This document shows, one piece after another, positions 1 to 8,223 of a DNA stretch of 34,806 nucleotides. The DNA is taken from the NCBI GenBank assembly GCA_026710825.1, contig JAPOQH010000092.1:1-34806 (forward strand). Direction: 5' to 3'. Below the pieces are notes generated by a model. It saw nothing but the letters and a program-made list of their open reading frames with translations, made no database searches and was not told the DNA's origin. A program made the translations under genes and the position numbers. Source of the stretch: Chloroflexota bacterium. Lineage in GTDB: Bacteria > Chloroflexota > Dehalococcoidia > Lucifugimonadales > UBA3495. Every line of letters begins with the position of its first letter. Within the stretch, counting starts at the first letter, position 1.

Positions 1-22
1 CCGCAAATTTCTCCTGAGCCAT
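1..22 (-). CDS. 5' end of an unidentified gene leaving the window
   Basis: An ATG on the minus strand opens a frame reading MAQEKFA before the window ends. It is preceded by a GGGAGG sequence about 10 bases upstream, a plausible ribosome binding site. Seven codons are too few to identify the product. Another minus-strand ATG at 70-72 opens a different short frame without a comparable ribosome binding site, so I prefer this start. Confidence 0.4.
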
Positions 23-136
23 GGTTGCCGCACCTCCCGCACCGCTGTTTGCCACTCACGATAGCGACCATGGCCGATTCTTTCTTATCTATGACGATGC
101 AAGTTTGACTGAATACTAGTTGTTGGCAACCGTGTA

Positions 137-796
137 TCACTCGGCGTTTGCGTTCTCCTCGCCGCCCGTCTCCTTGTAGGCGTACACCGCGAACAGCGGG
201 TCCCCCGGCGGCGCCATGTCCGGATTCGCCAGCCCGCCGCGCCCCCCGTTGAACCCGCCGGCGTGGAGCATGTACTGCCCCACCAGCTCAACGTGGTCCT
301 CGTCATTCGTCGAACGCCACACCCGCACCGCCTTGGTCGGGAAGCAACGGTTCGAGAACGTCACGATGAACACGCCGCCCGGCCGCAGAATCCGCGACAC
401 CTCCGAGAACACATCCACCGGCCGCGTCAGGTACTGCACCGACACCGTGATCACCACCGCGTCGAACGATTCGTCCTCAAACGGCAAGCCGGGGTCGACG
501 TTGATGTCCTTCAACAGGTACTCATTGAGCTGTGGGTTGTCCGCCATCTCCGCCGCGTTCATCCCCAGCCCAACGATCCGCTGACGGGGATGGTCATCCG
601 GCCAGTGCGTCCGCCAACTGCTCATCAGGTCCAGCACCTCGGCGTTCTCCGGAATCAACTGCTGGAACAGCCGGCCCACGGCCACGATCGCCCCACCGTC
701 GATGTGCACCACCAGGCGGGGCATCGTGTAAAACTCGGCGTCGTTGCTGTCGTCATCCCGCTGGAAAAACTCCGGCGGGAAACGCTGCGGATCCAT
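137..796 (-). CDS. Class I SAM-dependent methyltransferase-like protein (type 11 family)
   Basis: A 219-residue cytosolic protein with the layout of a Rossmann-fold methyltransferase. Strand 1 with VLDLMSS is at residues 54-60, the second acidic/loop region GLGMNAAE near 76-83, the strand 4 motif FDAVV at 111-115 and the post-motif LRPGG at 137-141. The usual glycine-rich SAM loop (DxGxGxG) is replaced by DLMSSW, a variant that to my knowledge recurs in a subset of type 11 methyltransferases. The substrate cannot be read from the sequence. I start at the ATG at 794-796 because AGGAGG lies 12 bases upstream; the frame stays open to a TTG at 847 without a better site. It lies upstream on the + coordinate axis of an amidohydrolase on the same strand, separated by two repeat elements. 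Confidence 0.8.
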   Translation of the reverse strand: MDPQRFPPEFFQRDDDSNDAEFYTMPRLVVHIDGGAIVAVGRLFQQLIPENAEVLDLMSSWRTHWPDDHPRQRIVGLGMNAAEMADNPQLNEYLLKDINVDPGLPFEDESFDAVVITVSVQYLTRPVDVFSEVSRILRPGGVFIVTFSNRCFPTKAVRVWRSTNDEDHVELVGQYMLHAGGFNGGRGGLANPDMAPPGDPLFAVYAYKETGGEENANAE

Positions 797-863
797 CGTC
801 AAACCCAACCTCCTGATCAGGCCAACCTGGCCCTCCACTGGTCGCAATCACATCACGTAACTT

Positions 864-887
864 GGGGGCGAACCATCATCCGCCCCC
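864..887. repeat. Palindromic intergenic repeat (divergent copy of the GGGCGAAT family)
   Basis: GGGGGCG and CGCCCCC form a perfect 7-bp stem around a 10-base centre, AACCATCATC. The centre resembles the AATAATCATT centre of the copies at 8171, 19445 and 25126. It lies in the gap between two minus-strand genes. Confidence 0.65.
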
Positions 888-898
888 GTCACATCAAC

Positions 899-930
899 AA
901 TCCTGTCTATCCCGTGCATCCATGTAAAGA
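899..930. repeat. Dispersed intergenic repeat containing CATCCATG
   Basis: The stretch reads ATCCTGTCTATC, then a G/C-variable part, then GCATCCATGTAAA. A close relative is at 10412-10445 (ATCCTGCCCATC ... TACATCCATGCAAA). Similar fragments are, from memory, common in intergenic DNA of many environmental bacteria; function unknown. Confidence 0.45.
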
Positions 931-939
931 ACCCGCACC

Positions 940-1959
940 CTAACCCACCCGGTACGCCCGCGCCGCGCATCCGTAGAACATGTCCGCCCGCTCGTCGGCC
1001 GAGAAATCTGCCGACATGCGCTTGAACGCGTTCCACATGATGCAGTACGAGAACGATTCCTTGTCCACCGGGAAGTTGCTCTCGAACATGCACCGGCTCG
1101 GCCCGAACTGTTCGATGCAGTGGCGCATCACCGGATCAATCGCCGCCGCCAGTTCCTCTGATCCCACCGGCGTCTCCCGTTCGTGGAAGTCGTAGCCCAG
1201 CCTCGGCATCCCGACGCCGCCCAGCTTGATCACCACGTTGGGACACTGCGCCGCCGCCGCGATGCCGCTGCGCCAGTTCGCCATCACCTCGTCGGCATTG
1301 GCGGCGTACGGCCCCGTGCGCATCAGCCCGCCCACGTGGTTCAGCACGATGGTCAGGTCCGGCACGGCGTTGGCGAAATCAACCAACTGCGGGAGTTGCG
1401 GGTGCAGCAACGACACGTCCAGGGACAAACCCATCTCGGCCAGCACCCGCGCGCCGGCCCGGTAGTCATCGCTCATCAACTGGTCGGGCATCGGATACGC
1501 GCCCACGATGGGAATCTCCGGATGCGGGTCCCAGCTCACCCCGTGCCGGATGCCCTTGAACCGGTTCGGACTCGCCGCCTGCAACGCCTCCAGCACCCGC
1601 CGCACCTCGGTACCCAGGTGCAGGTTCGCGTGCCCCACGATGCCGTGGGCCGCTTTCGTCTGGCTGTACATCCCGCTGGCAGACTGCGCCGCGATGCCCT
1701 GCACGAACTCCACCTCACCCACCGGACGCATCTCCATGGGCGGGTCCGAGCGATACATCGCCCGCGCCTCGATGAACACCGTGGACACGATATTGTGCCC
1801 GCTGCCCGTGTCCGCCTCCAGCTCATCCAGGAAATAGCGCGGTTCCACCCGGTCGGTGCGGCCATCCCACAGGTGATGGTGAGGGTCGCAAATGGGCAGG
1901 TCCGGTTCCAACGCCGGTTCAACCGTCCTGGCCAGCCAGTCATTGATCGGAGCAGCCAT
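940..1959 (-). CDS. TIM-barrel metal-dependent amidohydrolase (Amidohydro_2/COG3618 type)
   Basis: A 339-residue protein of the amidohydrolase-2 family, which hydrolyses or decarboxylates cyclic substrates such as lactones and 2-pyrone or 4-sulfomuconolactone-like compounds. The metal-binding DPHHH motif is at residues 25-29 (ICDPHHHLWD), a strand carrying LNHVGG lies mid-protein, and the C-terminal FESNFPVDK supplies the late aspartate. The start ATG (1957-1959) has GAGGAGG about 8 bases upstream. It is clearly paralogous to the gene at 5192-6217: the N-terminal DPHHH block sits at the same residue numbers and the GPSRCMFESNFPVDK region is almost identical to GPDRCMFESNFPVDK there. The exact substrate is not deducible. 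Confidence 0.88.
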   Translation of the reverse strand: MAAPINDWLARTVEPALEPDLPICDPHHHLWDGRTDRVEPRYFLDELEADTGSGHNIVSTVFIEARAMYRSDPPMEMRPVGEVEFVQGIAAQSASGMYSQTKAAHGIVGHANLHLGTEVRRVLEALQAASPNRFKGIRHGVSWDPHPEIPIVGAYPMPDQLMSDDYRAGARVLAEMGLSLDVSLLHPQLPQLVDFANAVPDLTIVLNHVGGLMRTGPYAANADEVMANWRSGIAAAAQCPNVVIKLGGVGMPRLGYDFHERETPVGSEELAAAIDPVMRHCIEQFGPSRCMFESNFPVDKESFSYCIMWNAFKRMSADFSADERADMFYGCAARAYRVG

Positions 1960-2041
1960 CTGCGCACCTCCTCAGGACGCCGAAGCGCGTGTCTGAAAAC
2001 CACCTCCCCACTCCCAAAATAGGGTCGGGGTGAGTGGAACT

Positions 2042-2399
2042 TTATTCACCGTCCAGGAGCGTCAACAGTTGACCAACGAAGTACTGCACTCCGGGCCGGT
2101 TTTGCTCAACCTCGTAGTCCTCCATATTGTCGTGAAAGAAGTTCTCGTGGAATTTGTTGGCGGCGAGGGAGCCATTCAAGAGGGTCGGATCGTCGTACTC
2201 CCGCGCAAGGAAGGCACGGCCTGCTACATGGCTCAATAACTCTTGTAACCCCAGCCTCGCTGCTGGCACAGCGCGATGATCGCCTGCGTTGCCGCTCCGT
2301 AAAGCTTCTCGGAGCCCTGCAAGTGGTCTCCGGCCGCGAACTCCCGGCCCGAGCCATCAGAAAGTCCCGGGCGGTTTGCGCGTGTTCGGCGGCGCTCAT
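2042..2399 (-). pseudogene. Broken HEPN/PaREP1-like small protein gene
   Basis: Reading the minus strand in three frames reconstructs one small protein. An N-terminus MSAAEHAQTARDFL starts at the ATG 2397-2399. After a one-base shift near 2357 the frame reads GREFAAGDHLQGSEKLYGAA and continues to CQQRGWGYKSY. A TGA and a TAG then interrupt the AM/QAV region, and after a second shift near 2210 the frame reads LAREYDDPTLL through NKFHENFFHDNMEDYEVE to the stop at 2042. These blocks match what I recall of PaREP1/HEPN-like proteins that often sit beside toxin-antitoxin-type genes. Two frameshifts and two stops mean it is dead. It lies just downstream of the protease gene. Confidence 0.75.
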
Positions 2400-2469
2400 T
2401 TCTCTGGTGGTCACGACGACTCCCCGTAGGTTCGCCATCATTGTACCCACTTCACAGTGAAATACGAAA

Positions 2470-2497
2470 GGGCCGCCGTGGTGCTACGCAGCGGCCC
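2470..2497 (-). terminator. Intrinsic terminator after the S8 protease gene
   Basis: GGGCCGC (2470-2476) pairs with GCGGCCC (2491-2497), with CGT/ACG pairing inside the loop. On the minus strand the stem is followed by TTTCGTATTTC. It sits about 32 bases past the protease stop codon, as expected for a rho-independent terminator. Confidence 0.65.
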
Positions 2498-2528
2498 AAA
2501 TATCAGACGAAGTTTTGGTCAGCGGCGA

Positions 2529-4871
2529 TTAGGGAGTGCAATCAAGCGAAGGTATGGTGACGCCCGGCGGGAGGTCCCTTCGCCCATCCAGAAACTTCCA
2601 GCGTGGGTTGGTGGGCCAGAAGAATTCGCTACTGACACTTCCACCGCCGCCACTGTCAACGAAGTCGTTGCTGGTCAGCACGGTGAAGGCGTGTTGAGCA
2701 CCTGGTGCCAAACGACGGAGGGTGTACTCAGCGCTCCCGTCGCTGACCGGAATGTTCTGCGCGTTCACATCGATATAGACGAATGCCTCAATCCATTCAC
2801 CCGTGCAACTGGCCTTGGCCAGGTTGTAATCGACCTCCATGTTGACGTAGCCGATGCGGTAGTGGGACGCTCCCGGCACGGAGTCCCAAGATATGATGAA
2901 CTCGCCGGAGTTGTTGCCGGCGCGTACGTCAATGTTAGCGGTGGGCGTAAGCTCCGCCGTGGGTAGGATTGCGAAACCGTGCCCCCATACACTGTCCTTG
3001 CCGGCCGTCTCTCGTTCGGTCGCGTTCTGCTGCAGGTAGTCGGTCACCTGCTCCGGGGTATAGTCGGGGAACCGCTGTTTTACCAGGGCGGCCAGGCCGG
3101 CCACATGGGGAGAAGCCTGGCTGGTTCCTCCGAACCAGCACGAGCCGCCAGGGGTGGAGCGGCCTAGCGTTGATGAACGTCCACAGGCAACTCCCGTAAT
3201 GTCGGGCTTGGTTCGACCGTCGAGGGCAGGACCGTGGGAGCTGTAGTCCGCGATGTACTCGGTGTCCCACCAGTGTGTTGCGGCCACCGCCAGCATACCG
3301 GGGTTACGGCTCTCCGCCGGGTTGCCGATGTGGTGTCCCGGGGAATAGTACTGCAAATCATCAGCCATCCAGGTGGTCAACTGTATCCATGCCGGGGCAT
3401 TGGGGCAGGTGTCCTTTGTTATAAACAAATAGTACGTTCCTTCGTGACTAATCCTAGTGGCCGTAGCCCCTAACCCTTCGTAAGGAATATCATCGACATC
3501 ACCATCCTGGATATCATCGGCACTGAAAACCACTATATCGTTATTCGGGCCTGGTATATATCTCGCTAAATGTAAATCTAAATCACAATCGGCTCCACCC
3601 CAACTGTCATCCCATCTCATAAAGGCGATCACTCTGGATCTTCGAGGCGAGTCTGGATCATAAGGTAAAAAGAAATTGTTCGCTTCATATCGGGACGAAA
3701 AATTGTGGTAGCCGTCACCATCCGGATCCGAGAATGTGCCATACCACGTATTCTCGGCGGAATTGCCACCGGCGTTCACCCAGGTGATTCCACTGGATAT
3801 CGCGGCATCGATAGTATTTAGAGGGCTGACATCGAAAGGCGACGTACCGTCGCCCGGGCCGTCGACAATCCAGCCCAGGGACATGTTCACGACCTGCACC
3901 CCCTGCTCCGCCATCCAGTCGGCGGCATCCCGCAGGTCACCGGGGGAGCGAGGGTTCGCTATGTACAGCTCGACTTCCGGGGCGACGTCAACCAGCGTTT
4001 CGGCGACCGCCGTGCCGTGGTTGCAAACTATTTCTGCGCAAGGCGCTTGCTCGCAATCAGCCAGCCGCGAGCTTGGAGCCCTGGCGTCAGCGAAGTAGCA
4101 CCGGGCCGTCACGTTGCGGGGCAGTTCCCCGCCTTGCATTTGGCTGAATCCCTCATAACCGGTGTCGATGACCCCGACCTTGACGCTTTGGCCCCGGAAG
4201 CCCTGCCGGTGCCAGGCGTCGGCTTGGTGTAACTCCACACCCTGGCTGACCACGTCGCCCAAGCTTTGCGGCTGGGGCGCTATGACGGTATCCACTCGCC
4301 GGACGCCGGGCCGCTCGGAGGCGGCAGGAAGCAAGGCAGGCAGGACGTGGGCTTCGATCCAGTCTTCGCCTACGTGGCGGATATACACATCGTTGTCCTC
4401 CAGGTATTGCTGAACGGCGGCGACCTGTTCCGGCTCAATGTAGAAAGTCACTAGTACGGGTTCTCCCGCCGGCGCGGGCCCGCCACCGGTGCTGTCTGTG
4501 GTGTTGGGCTGTTGCCCGGCGTCCCGCTGGTCAACGGTTGATGCCTCCTCAACCAGATGGTTCAAATTGGAGTCAAGGTTGGGATGCTTGGGTGGTACCT
4601 TGACAATCGGGGGTAGGTCAATTTCCTCTTCGCCGTTGTCGTCCGTCTGGGCGGAAACGCGCTCCGGGGCAGGCGGGGCCTCCGGTGGATCGAGAGCGAG
4701 GACAGGGTCCGTAGCGTCGGCGACCGCCTGCTGAGGCAGCGGCTGCGCTTCGGGCTGCTGCCGCTCGTTGGCGGCAAACAGGGCACCGGCCGTCAGCGCG
4801 ACCGCCAACAGGACAACTGCCGCCGATGCTACCAGCCAATGTTTGCGAAGGGTGATCACACCTCTGTTCAT
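2529..4871 (-). CDS. Secreted subtilisin-like serine protease (peptidase family S8)
   Basis: A 780-residue exported protease. Residues 11-34 form a hydrophobic signal or anchor segment after a basic N-terminus. A proline- and acid-rich linker spans about 38-135 and a probable propeptide or inhibitor-like region about 138-198. The S8 catalytic domain follows, with Asp236 in GVIDTG, His285 in NHGTAVAE, oxyanion-hole Asn370 in NAGGN and nucleophile Ser584 in GGTSQASPHVAG. More than 200 residues separate Asn370 and Ser584; this insert (about 380-500) contains DPDGDG and a block rich in Asp and Trp (RWDDSWGGADCDLDLHL), suggesting an inserted beta-sandwich or Ca-binding module. The last 170 residues resemble a fibronectin type III domain. 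GGAGG lies 11 bases before the ATG at 4869-4871. The strand is terminated at 2470-2497. Confidence 0.92.
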   Translation of the reverse strand: MNRGVITLRKHWLVASAAVVLLAVALTAGALFAANERQQPEAQPLPQQAVADATDPVLALDPPEAPPAPERVSAQTDDNGEEEIDLPPIVKVPPKHPNLDSNLNHLVEEASTVDQRDAGQQPNTTDSTGGGPAPAGEPVLVTFYIEPEQVAAVQQYLEDNDVYIRHVGEDWIEAHVLPALLPAASERPGVRRVDTVIAPQPQSLGDVVSQGVELHQADAWHRQGFRGQSVKVGVIDTGYEGFSQMQGGELPRNVTARCYFADARAPSSRLADCEQAPCAEIVCNHGTAVAETLVDVAPEVELYIANPRSPGDLRDAADWMAEQGVQVVNMSLGWIVDGPGDGTSPFDVSPLNTIDAAISSGITWVNAGGNSAENTWYGTFSDPDGDGYHNFSSRYEANNFFLPYDPDSPRRSRVIAFMRWDDSWGGADCDLDLHLARYIPGPNNDIVVFSADDIQDGDVDDIPYEGLGATATRISHEGTYYLFITKDTCPNAPAWIQLTTWMADDLQYYSPGHHIGNPAESRNPGMLAVAATHWWDTEYIADYSSHGPALDGRTKPDITGVACGRSSTLGRSTPGGSCWFGGTSQASPHVAGLAALVKQRFPDYTPEQVTDYLQQNATERETAGKDSVWGHGFAILPTAELTPTANIDVRAGNNSGEFIISWDSVPGASHYRIGYVNMEVDYNLAKASCTGEWIEAFVYIDVNAQNIPVSDGSAEYTLRRLAPGAQHAFTVLTSNDFVDSGGGGSVSSEFFWPTNPRWKFLDGRRDLPPGVTIPSLDCTP

Positions 4872-5191
4872 CAGTCAATATACCTCCATAACGTCATTGT
4901 GTTGGGCTGATGCGGCTGCAAAACGCCGAAACCGGACATGGATTAGCTCCACGCCCGGTTAATCGAGCACCAGGACGGTCAGGGTCAGAACTGCTGCCGC
5001 TAGCGACTCAGGCTATGTTTTCGGACCAGATTAGTGGGGGGCGAGGCCAGGTTCAATATAAGACTTCTGTTGTCATGTACGATGTGCGACACGCGCGCGG
5101 TTTCAACAGCATCATCATACCCAAACAGCGGCGAGGTTTGCCCGCATCTGTCGTGCCTTCCCGCCCGGGTTATCTCAGCCGACCCCCTCGC
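4872..5191. other. Intergenic stretch between protease and second amidohydrolase
   Basis: About 320 bases holding the ribosome binding site, and presumably the promoter, of the protease gene at its left end. I see no convincing coding frame, hairpin or repeat in the rest. Confidence 0.5.
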
Positions 5192-6217
5192 CTAGCTCTC
5201 GTCCACCGAGTACACCCGCACCGCCGTGTCGTGGAACATCGCCGCCCGCTCGCTGGCCGAGTAGCCCACGGACAGCCGCTTGAACGCGTTGTACATCACG
5301 TTGTACGAGTAGGACACCTTGTCCACCGGGAAGTTGCTCTCGAACATGCACCGGTCCGGACCAAACTGCTCGATGCAGTAGTTCACCAGCGGCGCCATGT
5401 CGTTGGCCAACTCCTCGGAACTCGCCGGAACGTCCCGCAGGTGCCAGTCGAACCCCGTGCGCGGCATCCCGATACCGCCCAGCTTGATCACCACGTTGGG
5501 GCACTCCGCCGCCGCCGCGATGCCCTGCCGCCAGGTCGCCAGCGTCTCATCGCTGTTCGAGTAGGGACCCACCCGCAGCAGTCCGCCGATGTGGTTCAGG
5601 ATGATCGTCAGGTCGGGCACCGCCTTGGCAAACTCCGCCAGCTCGAACATCTGCGGGAAGTACATCCAGCCTTCCAGCGTCAGCCCCATGCTCGCCAGCA
5701 CCCGTGCGCCAGCGCGAAAATTGTCGCTGGACATCTGGTGCCCGGCCTGGTGTGCTGCCGTATTCTCAATCTCCGGGTGCGGGTCCCACGTCACCGAGTG
5801 CCGGATGCCGCGGAACCGGTTGGGACTCGCCGCCTGCAGCGCCTCCAGCACCGGCTTGACACCGTCGCCCAGGTTCAGGTTGGCGTGACCCACGATGGAC
5901 GCCGCCGCGCGGCCCGAGCCGTACAGCCCGCTGGCCGATGCCGCCGCCAGACCCTGCACGAATTCAACCTCGCCCACCGGCCGCATCTCCTCCGGCCCGG
6001 TGGTGCGGTACATCGACCGCGCCTCCACGAACACCGTCGAGGTCACGTTGTGGCCGCTGTTGATGTCGGCGGCCAGCTCGTGCAGCAGGTAACGCTGGTA
6101 GGGAATCCGCTCGGTGCGGTAGTCCCAGAAGTGGTGGTGCGGGTCGCAGATGGGTATCTCGGGCTCCAGCGCATCTTCCTGCCGGAGCGCGTGCCAGTCA
6201 TTGCCTCCGAATGGCAT
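5192..6217 (-). CDS. TIM-barrel metal-dependent amidohydrolase (Amidohydro_2), paralogue of the 940-1959 gene
   Basis: A 341-residue amidohydrolase-2 protein with DPHHH at residues 25-29, LNHIGG mid-protein and FESNFPVDK near the C-terminus, all at positions equivalent to the neighbouring paralogue. The start is taken at the ATG 6215-6217 because AGGAGG lies 7 bases upstream; the frame continues to a TTG at 6265 with no better site. The two paralogues are on the same strand and are separated only by the protease and a dead HEPN-like gene, consistent with an old tandem duplication later split by insertion. The substrate is unknown; small lactone or pyrone hydrolysis is the usual family role. 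Confidence 0.88.
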   Translation of the reverse strand: MPFGGNDWHALRQEDALEPEIPICDPHHHFWDYRTERIPYQRYLLHELAADINSGHNVTSTVFVEARSMYRTTGPEEMRPVGEVEFVQGLAAASASGLYGSGRAAASIVGHANLNLGDGVKPVLEALQAASPNRFRGIRHSVTWDPHPEIENTAAHQAGHQMSSDNFRAGARVLASMGLTLEGWMYFPQMFELAEFAKAVPDLTIILNHIGGLLRVGPYSNSDETLATWRQGIAAAAECPNVVIKLGGIGMPRTGFDWHLRDVPASSEELANDMAPLVNYCIEQFGPDRCMFESNFPVDKVSYSYNVMYNAFKRLSVGYSASERAAMFHDTAVRVYSVDES

Positions 6218-6341
6218 ATCCCTGCCTCCTGTTTTCGGTGATAGTGTTGCCGGGTTCTTGCTCAATAAAAGGGCGCCGGCGGCACGGAGGAATCCGCAAG
6301 CTCACCGACGCCGGAATCATAACACAGGGGCTGGCACGCCC

Positions 6342-6938
6342 TTACGCCGGAATGATCCGCTCCACTTCCAGCGCGATGTCCGGGAAGTGTTGACTTGCCA
6401 CACTCTCTCCCGGTCCGTAATGCCGGACGCTGCCGTACACGTCCCCCTCCGGCTCCGAGTACGTCTCAACCCGTCGGTCTTGCAGGTTGACGATCCACAC
6501 TTCCACGATGCCGTTCCGCGCGTACAGCCGCTACTTTTCGTTTCGGTCAAAATCAACCGTGGAGTCGGCGACTTCGATCAACAGCAGAACATCTTGAGGA
6601 CCAGGGTGCGCCGATGCGTAGAAGTCGTCTCTCCAGGACAGCAGGGTGATGTCCGGTTCGGGTTCGCTGCTGTTGTTCAACCGCACCGGATTCTGAATCC
6701 TGACTATCGCACGTTCGGCTAAGGCCAGAATCCAGAATCGGGTGAGCCAATCAACACAAAGGGCATGCCGGTTGCCTATCGGCGCCTTTACCACTATCTC
6801 CCCATCCAGCAATTCAACCCGCTCGTCGGACCCTAGTATCCCCGCGTCAGCCATGGCGTAGTACTCCGCCACGTTGAAGCGCCGGCGCTCGCGGGTTTGT
6901 GCCGCCTCTGGAGGAGAAACTGCAATCTGCGTAGTCAT
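6342..6938 (-). pseudogene. Uma2-family PD-(D/E)XK endonuclease gene interrupted by one amber codon
   Basis: The frame starts at the ATG 6936-6938, preceded by AGAGGA. It encodes an Uma2 (DUF820) N-terminus: ERVELLDGEIVVKAPIG, PEPDITLLSW and a DVLLLIEVADSTVDFDRNEK region. A single TAG at 6531-6533 then interrupts it, and the same frame resumes with RLYARNGIVEVWIVNLQDRR and runs 62 codons to a TAA at 6342-6344. Without the TAG the product would be about 198 residues, the normal Uma2 length, and the core acidic residues (E of ELLDGE, D of PDITLL, E of IEVAD) are intact. It is therefore a very recent nonsense pseudogene, a base-calling error or a readthrough gene. Uma2 genes are abundant in Chloroflexota and Cyanobacteria; their role is unclear. 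Confidence 0.8.
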
Positions 6939-7078
6939 ATTGCGACATCCTCTCTATGTCTATGCCATGGCCCGATATCCCGAACCACCTTATTTGCCGC
7001 CTCGCGACGCAATGCTAGCATACCTGCTATCATCGAAAACGGCCTACCGAACCCGACTAAACCACGAGAGCAGCCTCC

Positions 7079-8152
7079 ATGACCACCCCCGCCCCTCGCA
7101 CCGCGCATCCCTATCGGATGTACGACGCCATCATCGCCCAGCCCGACGCCATCGCCTCGGTCATCGCGTCCCAGCGCGAGCTATGCGCCGAGATCGGCCG
7201 GACCCTCTCCGGCAAGCGACGCATCCACGTCGTCGGCATCGGCACATCCTGGCACGCCGCCCTCGTGGGCGCATCCATACTCACCGATGGCCCCGAGGCC
7301 TTCGCCCACAACTCCTTTGAGTTCTGCACCGCGACCCCTTCGGTCACCGCCGATGACGGCGTCATCGTCATCAGCCACCGAGGCACCAAGCGTTCGTCCT
7401 ACGACGCTCTCGACGTGGCGATGGCCAAAGGCGCCTACACCGTCGCCATCACCTCCACCGACCCGGGCCCTCGCATCCAGGTGGCCGACGCCGGCGTCCG
7501 CACCGTCGAACAGGAAACCTCCGCCGCATTCACCATCAGCTACACCACCGCCCTCACCGTCCTGGCCATGCTCAACCTGGCGATGGCGGGACACCTCACC
7601 GACTCCGACAACGGATTGTCCGAACTGCCCGGCAACATCGCAGCCATCCTCAGCCGTGAGGACGACGTGAAAGCCGTCGTCGCCGATCACCAGGACAAGC
7701 GCCGGTTCATCTCCGCAGGCTGGGGAGCCGACACCGCCAACGCCTACGAGGTCGCCCTCAAGATCAAGGAAACCAGCCGCGCCGACTGCGAGGGATTCCA
7801 GATCGAGCAACTGCTCCACGGCCCCTTCTGCTCGCTGGACCCCGACTGCCTGCTGACCTTCATCGCCACGCCCGGCGACGACCGGGGCCGCGCCCTGGAC
7901 CTGACCAATGCCGCCGCCGCCCTCGGCGCTCCGGTGTGGGCCCTCAGCAACCGTCCCGATGGCGGGCTGGCCGAGGCCGGCGCGCGCATCTTCCGCTTGC
8001 CGATTACCCCGTCCTACTTGACGCCCATCGCCAGCGTCGTTCCCCTGCAACTATTCACCTACCACCTGGCCCTGGCACGCGGCGCTCACCCCGACCTGTT
8101 CCAGCAGGACATCCTTGGCCAGGCCGCCGCCCGCGTCCACTACGATTTGTAA
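7079..8152 (+). CDS. SIS-domain sugar isomerase/deaminase-like protein (GlmS C-terminal/AgaS type)
   Basis: A 357-residue protein with two SIS (sugar isomerase) domains like the isomerase half of glucosamine-6-phosphate synthase. The first domain carries IHVVGIGTSWHAALVG near residues 44-59, and SHRGTKRSSYDAL follows as the phosphosugar-binding serine/threonine loop. The second domain begins around residue 200 with RRFISAGWGADTANAYEVAL and includes the EGFQIEQLLHGP segment typical of GlmS-like proteins. The glutaminase half is absent, so the protein probably isomerises or deaminates an amino-sugar phosphate, or binds one, rather than making glucosamine-6-phosphate from glutamine. The ATG at 7079 has only a weak purine-rich site upstream. 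It is followed by a palindromic repeat and a carboxymuconolactone decarboxylase-like gene on the same strand. Confidence 0.85.
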   Translation: MTTPAPRTAHPYRMYDAIIAQPDAIASVIASQRELCAEIGRTLSGKRRIHVVGIGTSWHAALVGASILTDGPEAFAHNSFEFCTATPSVTADDGVIVISHRGTKRSSYDALDVAMAKGAYTVAITSTDPGPRIQVADAGVRTVEQETSAAFTISYTTALTVLAMLNLAMAGHLTDSDNGLSELPGNIAAILSREDDVKAVVADHQDKRRFISAGWGADTANAYEVALKIKETSRADCEGFQIEQLLHGPFCSLDPDCLLTFIATPGDDRGRALDLTNAAAALGAPVWALSNRPDGGLAEAGARIFRLPITPSYLTPIASVVPLQLFTYHLALARGAHPDLFQQDILGQAAARVHYDL

Positions 8153-8170
8153 CCCGCCATACGCGCCGTA

Positions 8171-8191
8171 GGGGCGAATAATCATTCGCCC
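8171..8191. repeat. Palindromic intergenic repeat (GGGCGAAT family)
   Basis: GGGCGAATAATCATTCGCCC forms an 8-bp perfect stem (8172-8179 with 8184-8191) around AATC. Related copies are at 864, 19445, 21842 and 25126. It lies between two plus-strand genes. Confidence 0.8.
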
Positions 8192-8223
8192 TTGCATGTC
8201 AGCAACCTGAGGAGATTTGCACC

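Noticed and set aside
1183-2022. 279-codon plus-strand frame over the first amidohydrolase
   Set aside because: The same kind of Arg/His-rich antisense shadow; no ribosome binding site.
2228-2243. TGA in the HEPN-like remnant read as selenocysteine
   Set aside because: Frameshifts and a second stop show the gene is decayed, and no SECIS-like hairpin with a GG loop follows.
4910-6241. 443-codon plus-strand frame over the second amidohydrolase
   Set aside because: Arg/His/Val-rich antisense shadow of a well-supported gene.
6531-6533. TAG read as pyrrolysine in the Uma2 gene
   Set aside because: No supporting signal or pyl gene in the window; simple nonsense or sequence error is more likely.
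7181-8050. 289-codon minus-strand frame over the SIS gene
   Set aside because: Antisense shadow, Gly/Val/Asp-rich; the plus-strand gene has real domains.
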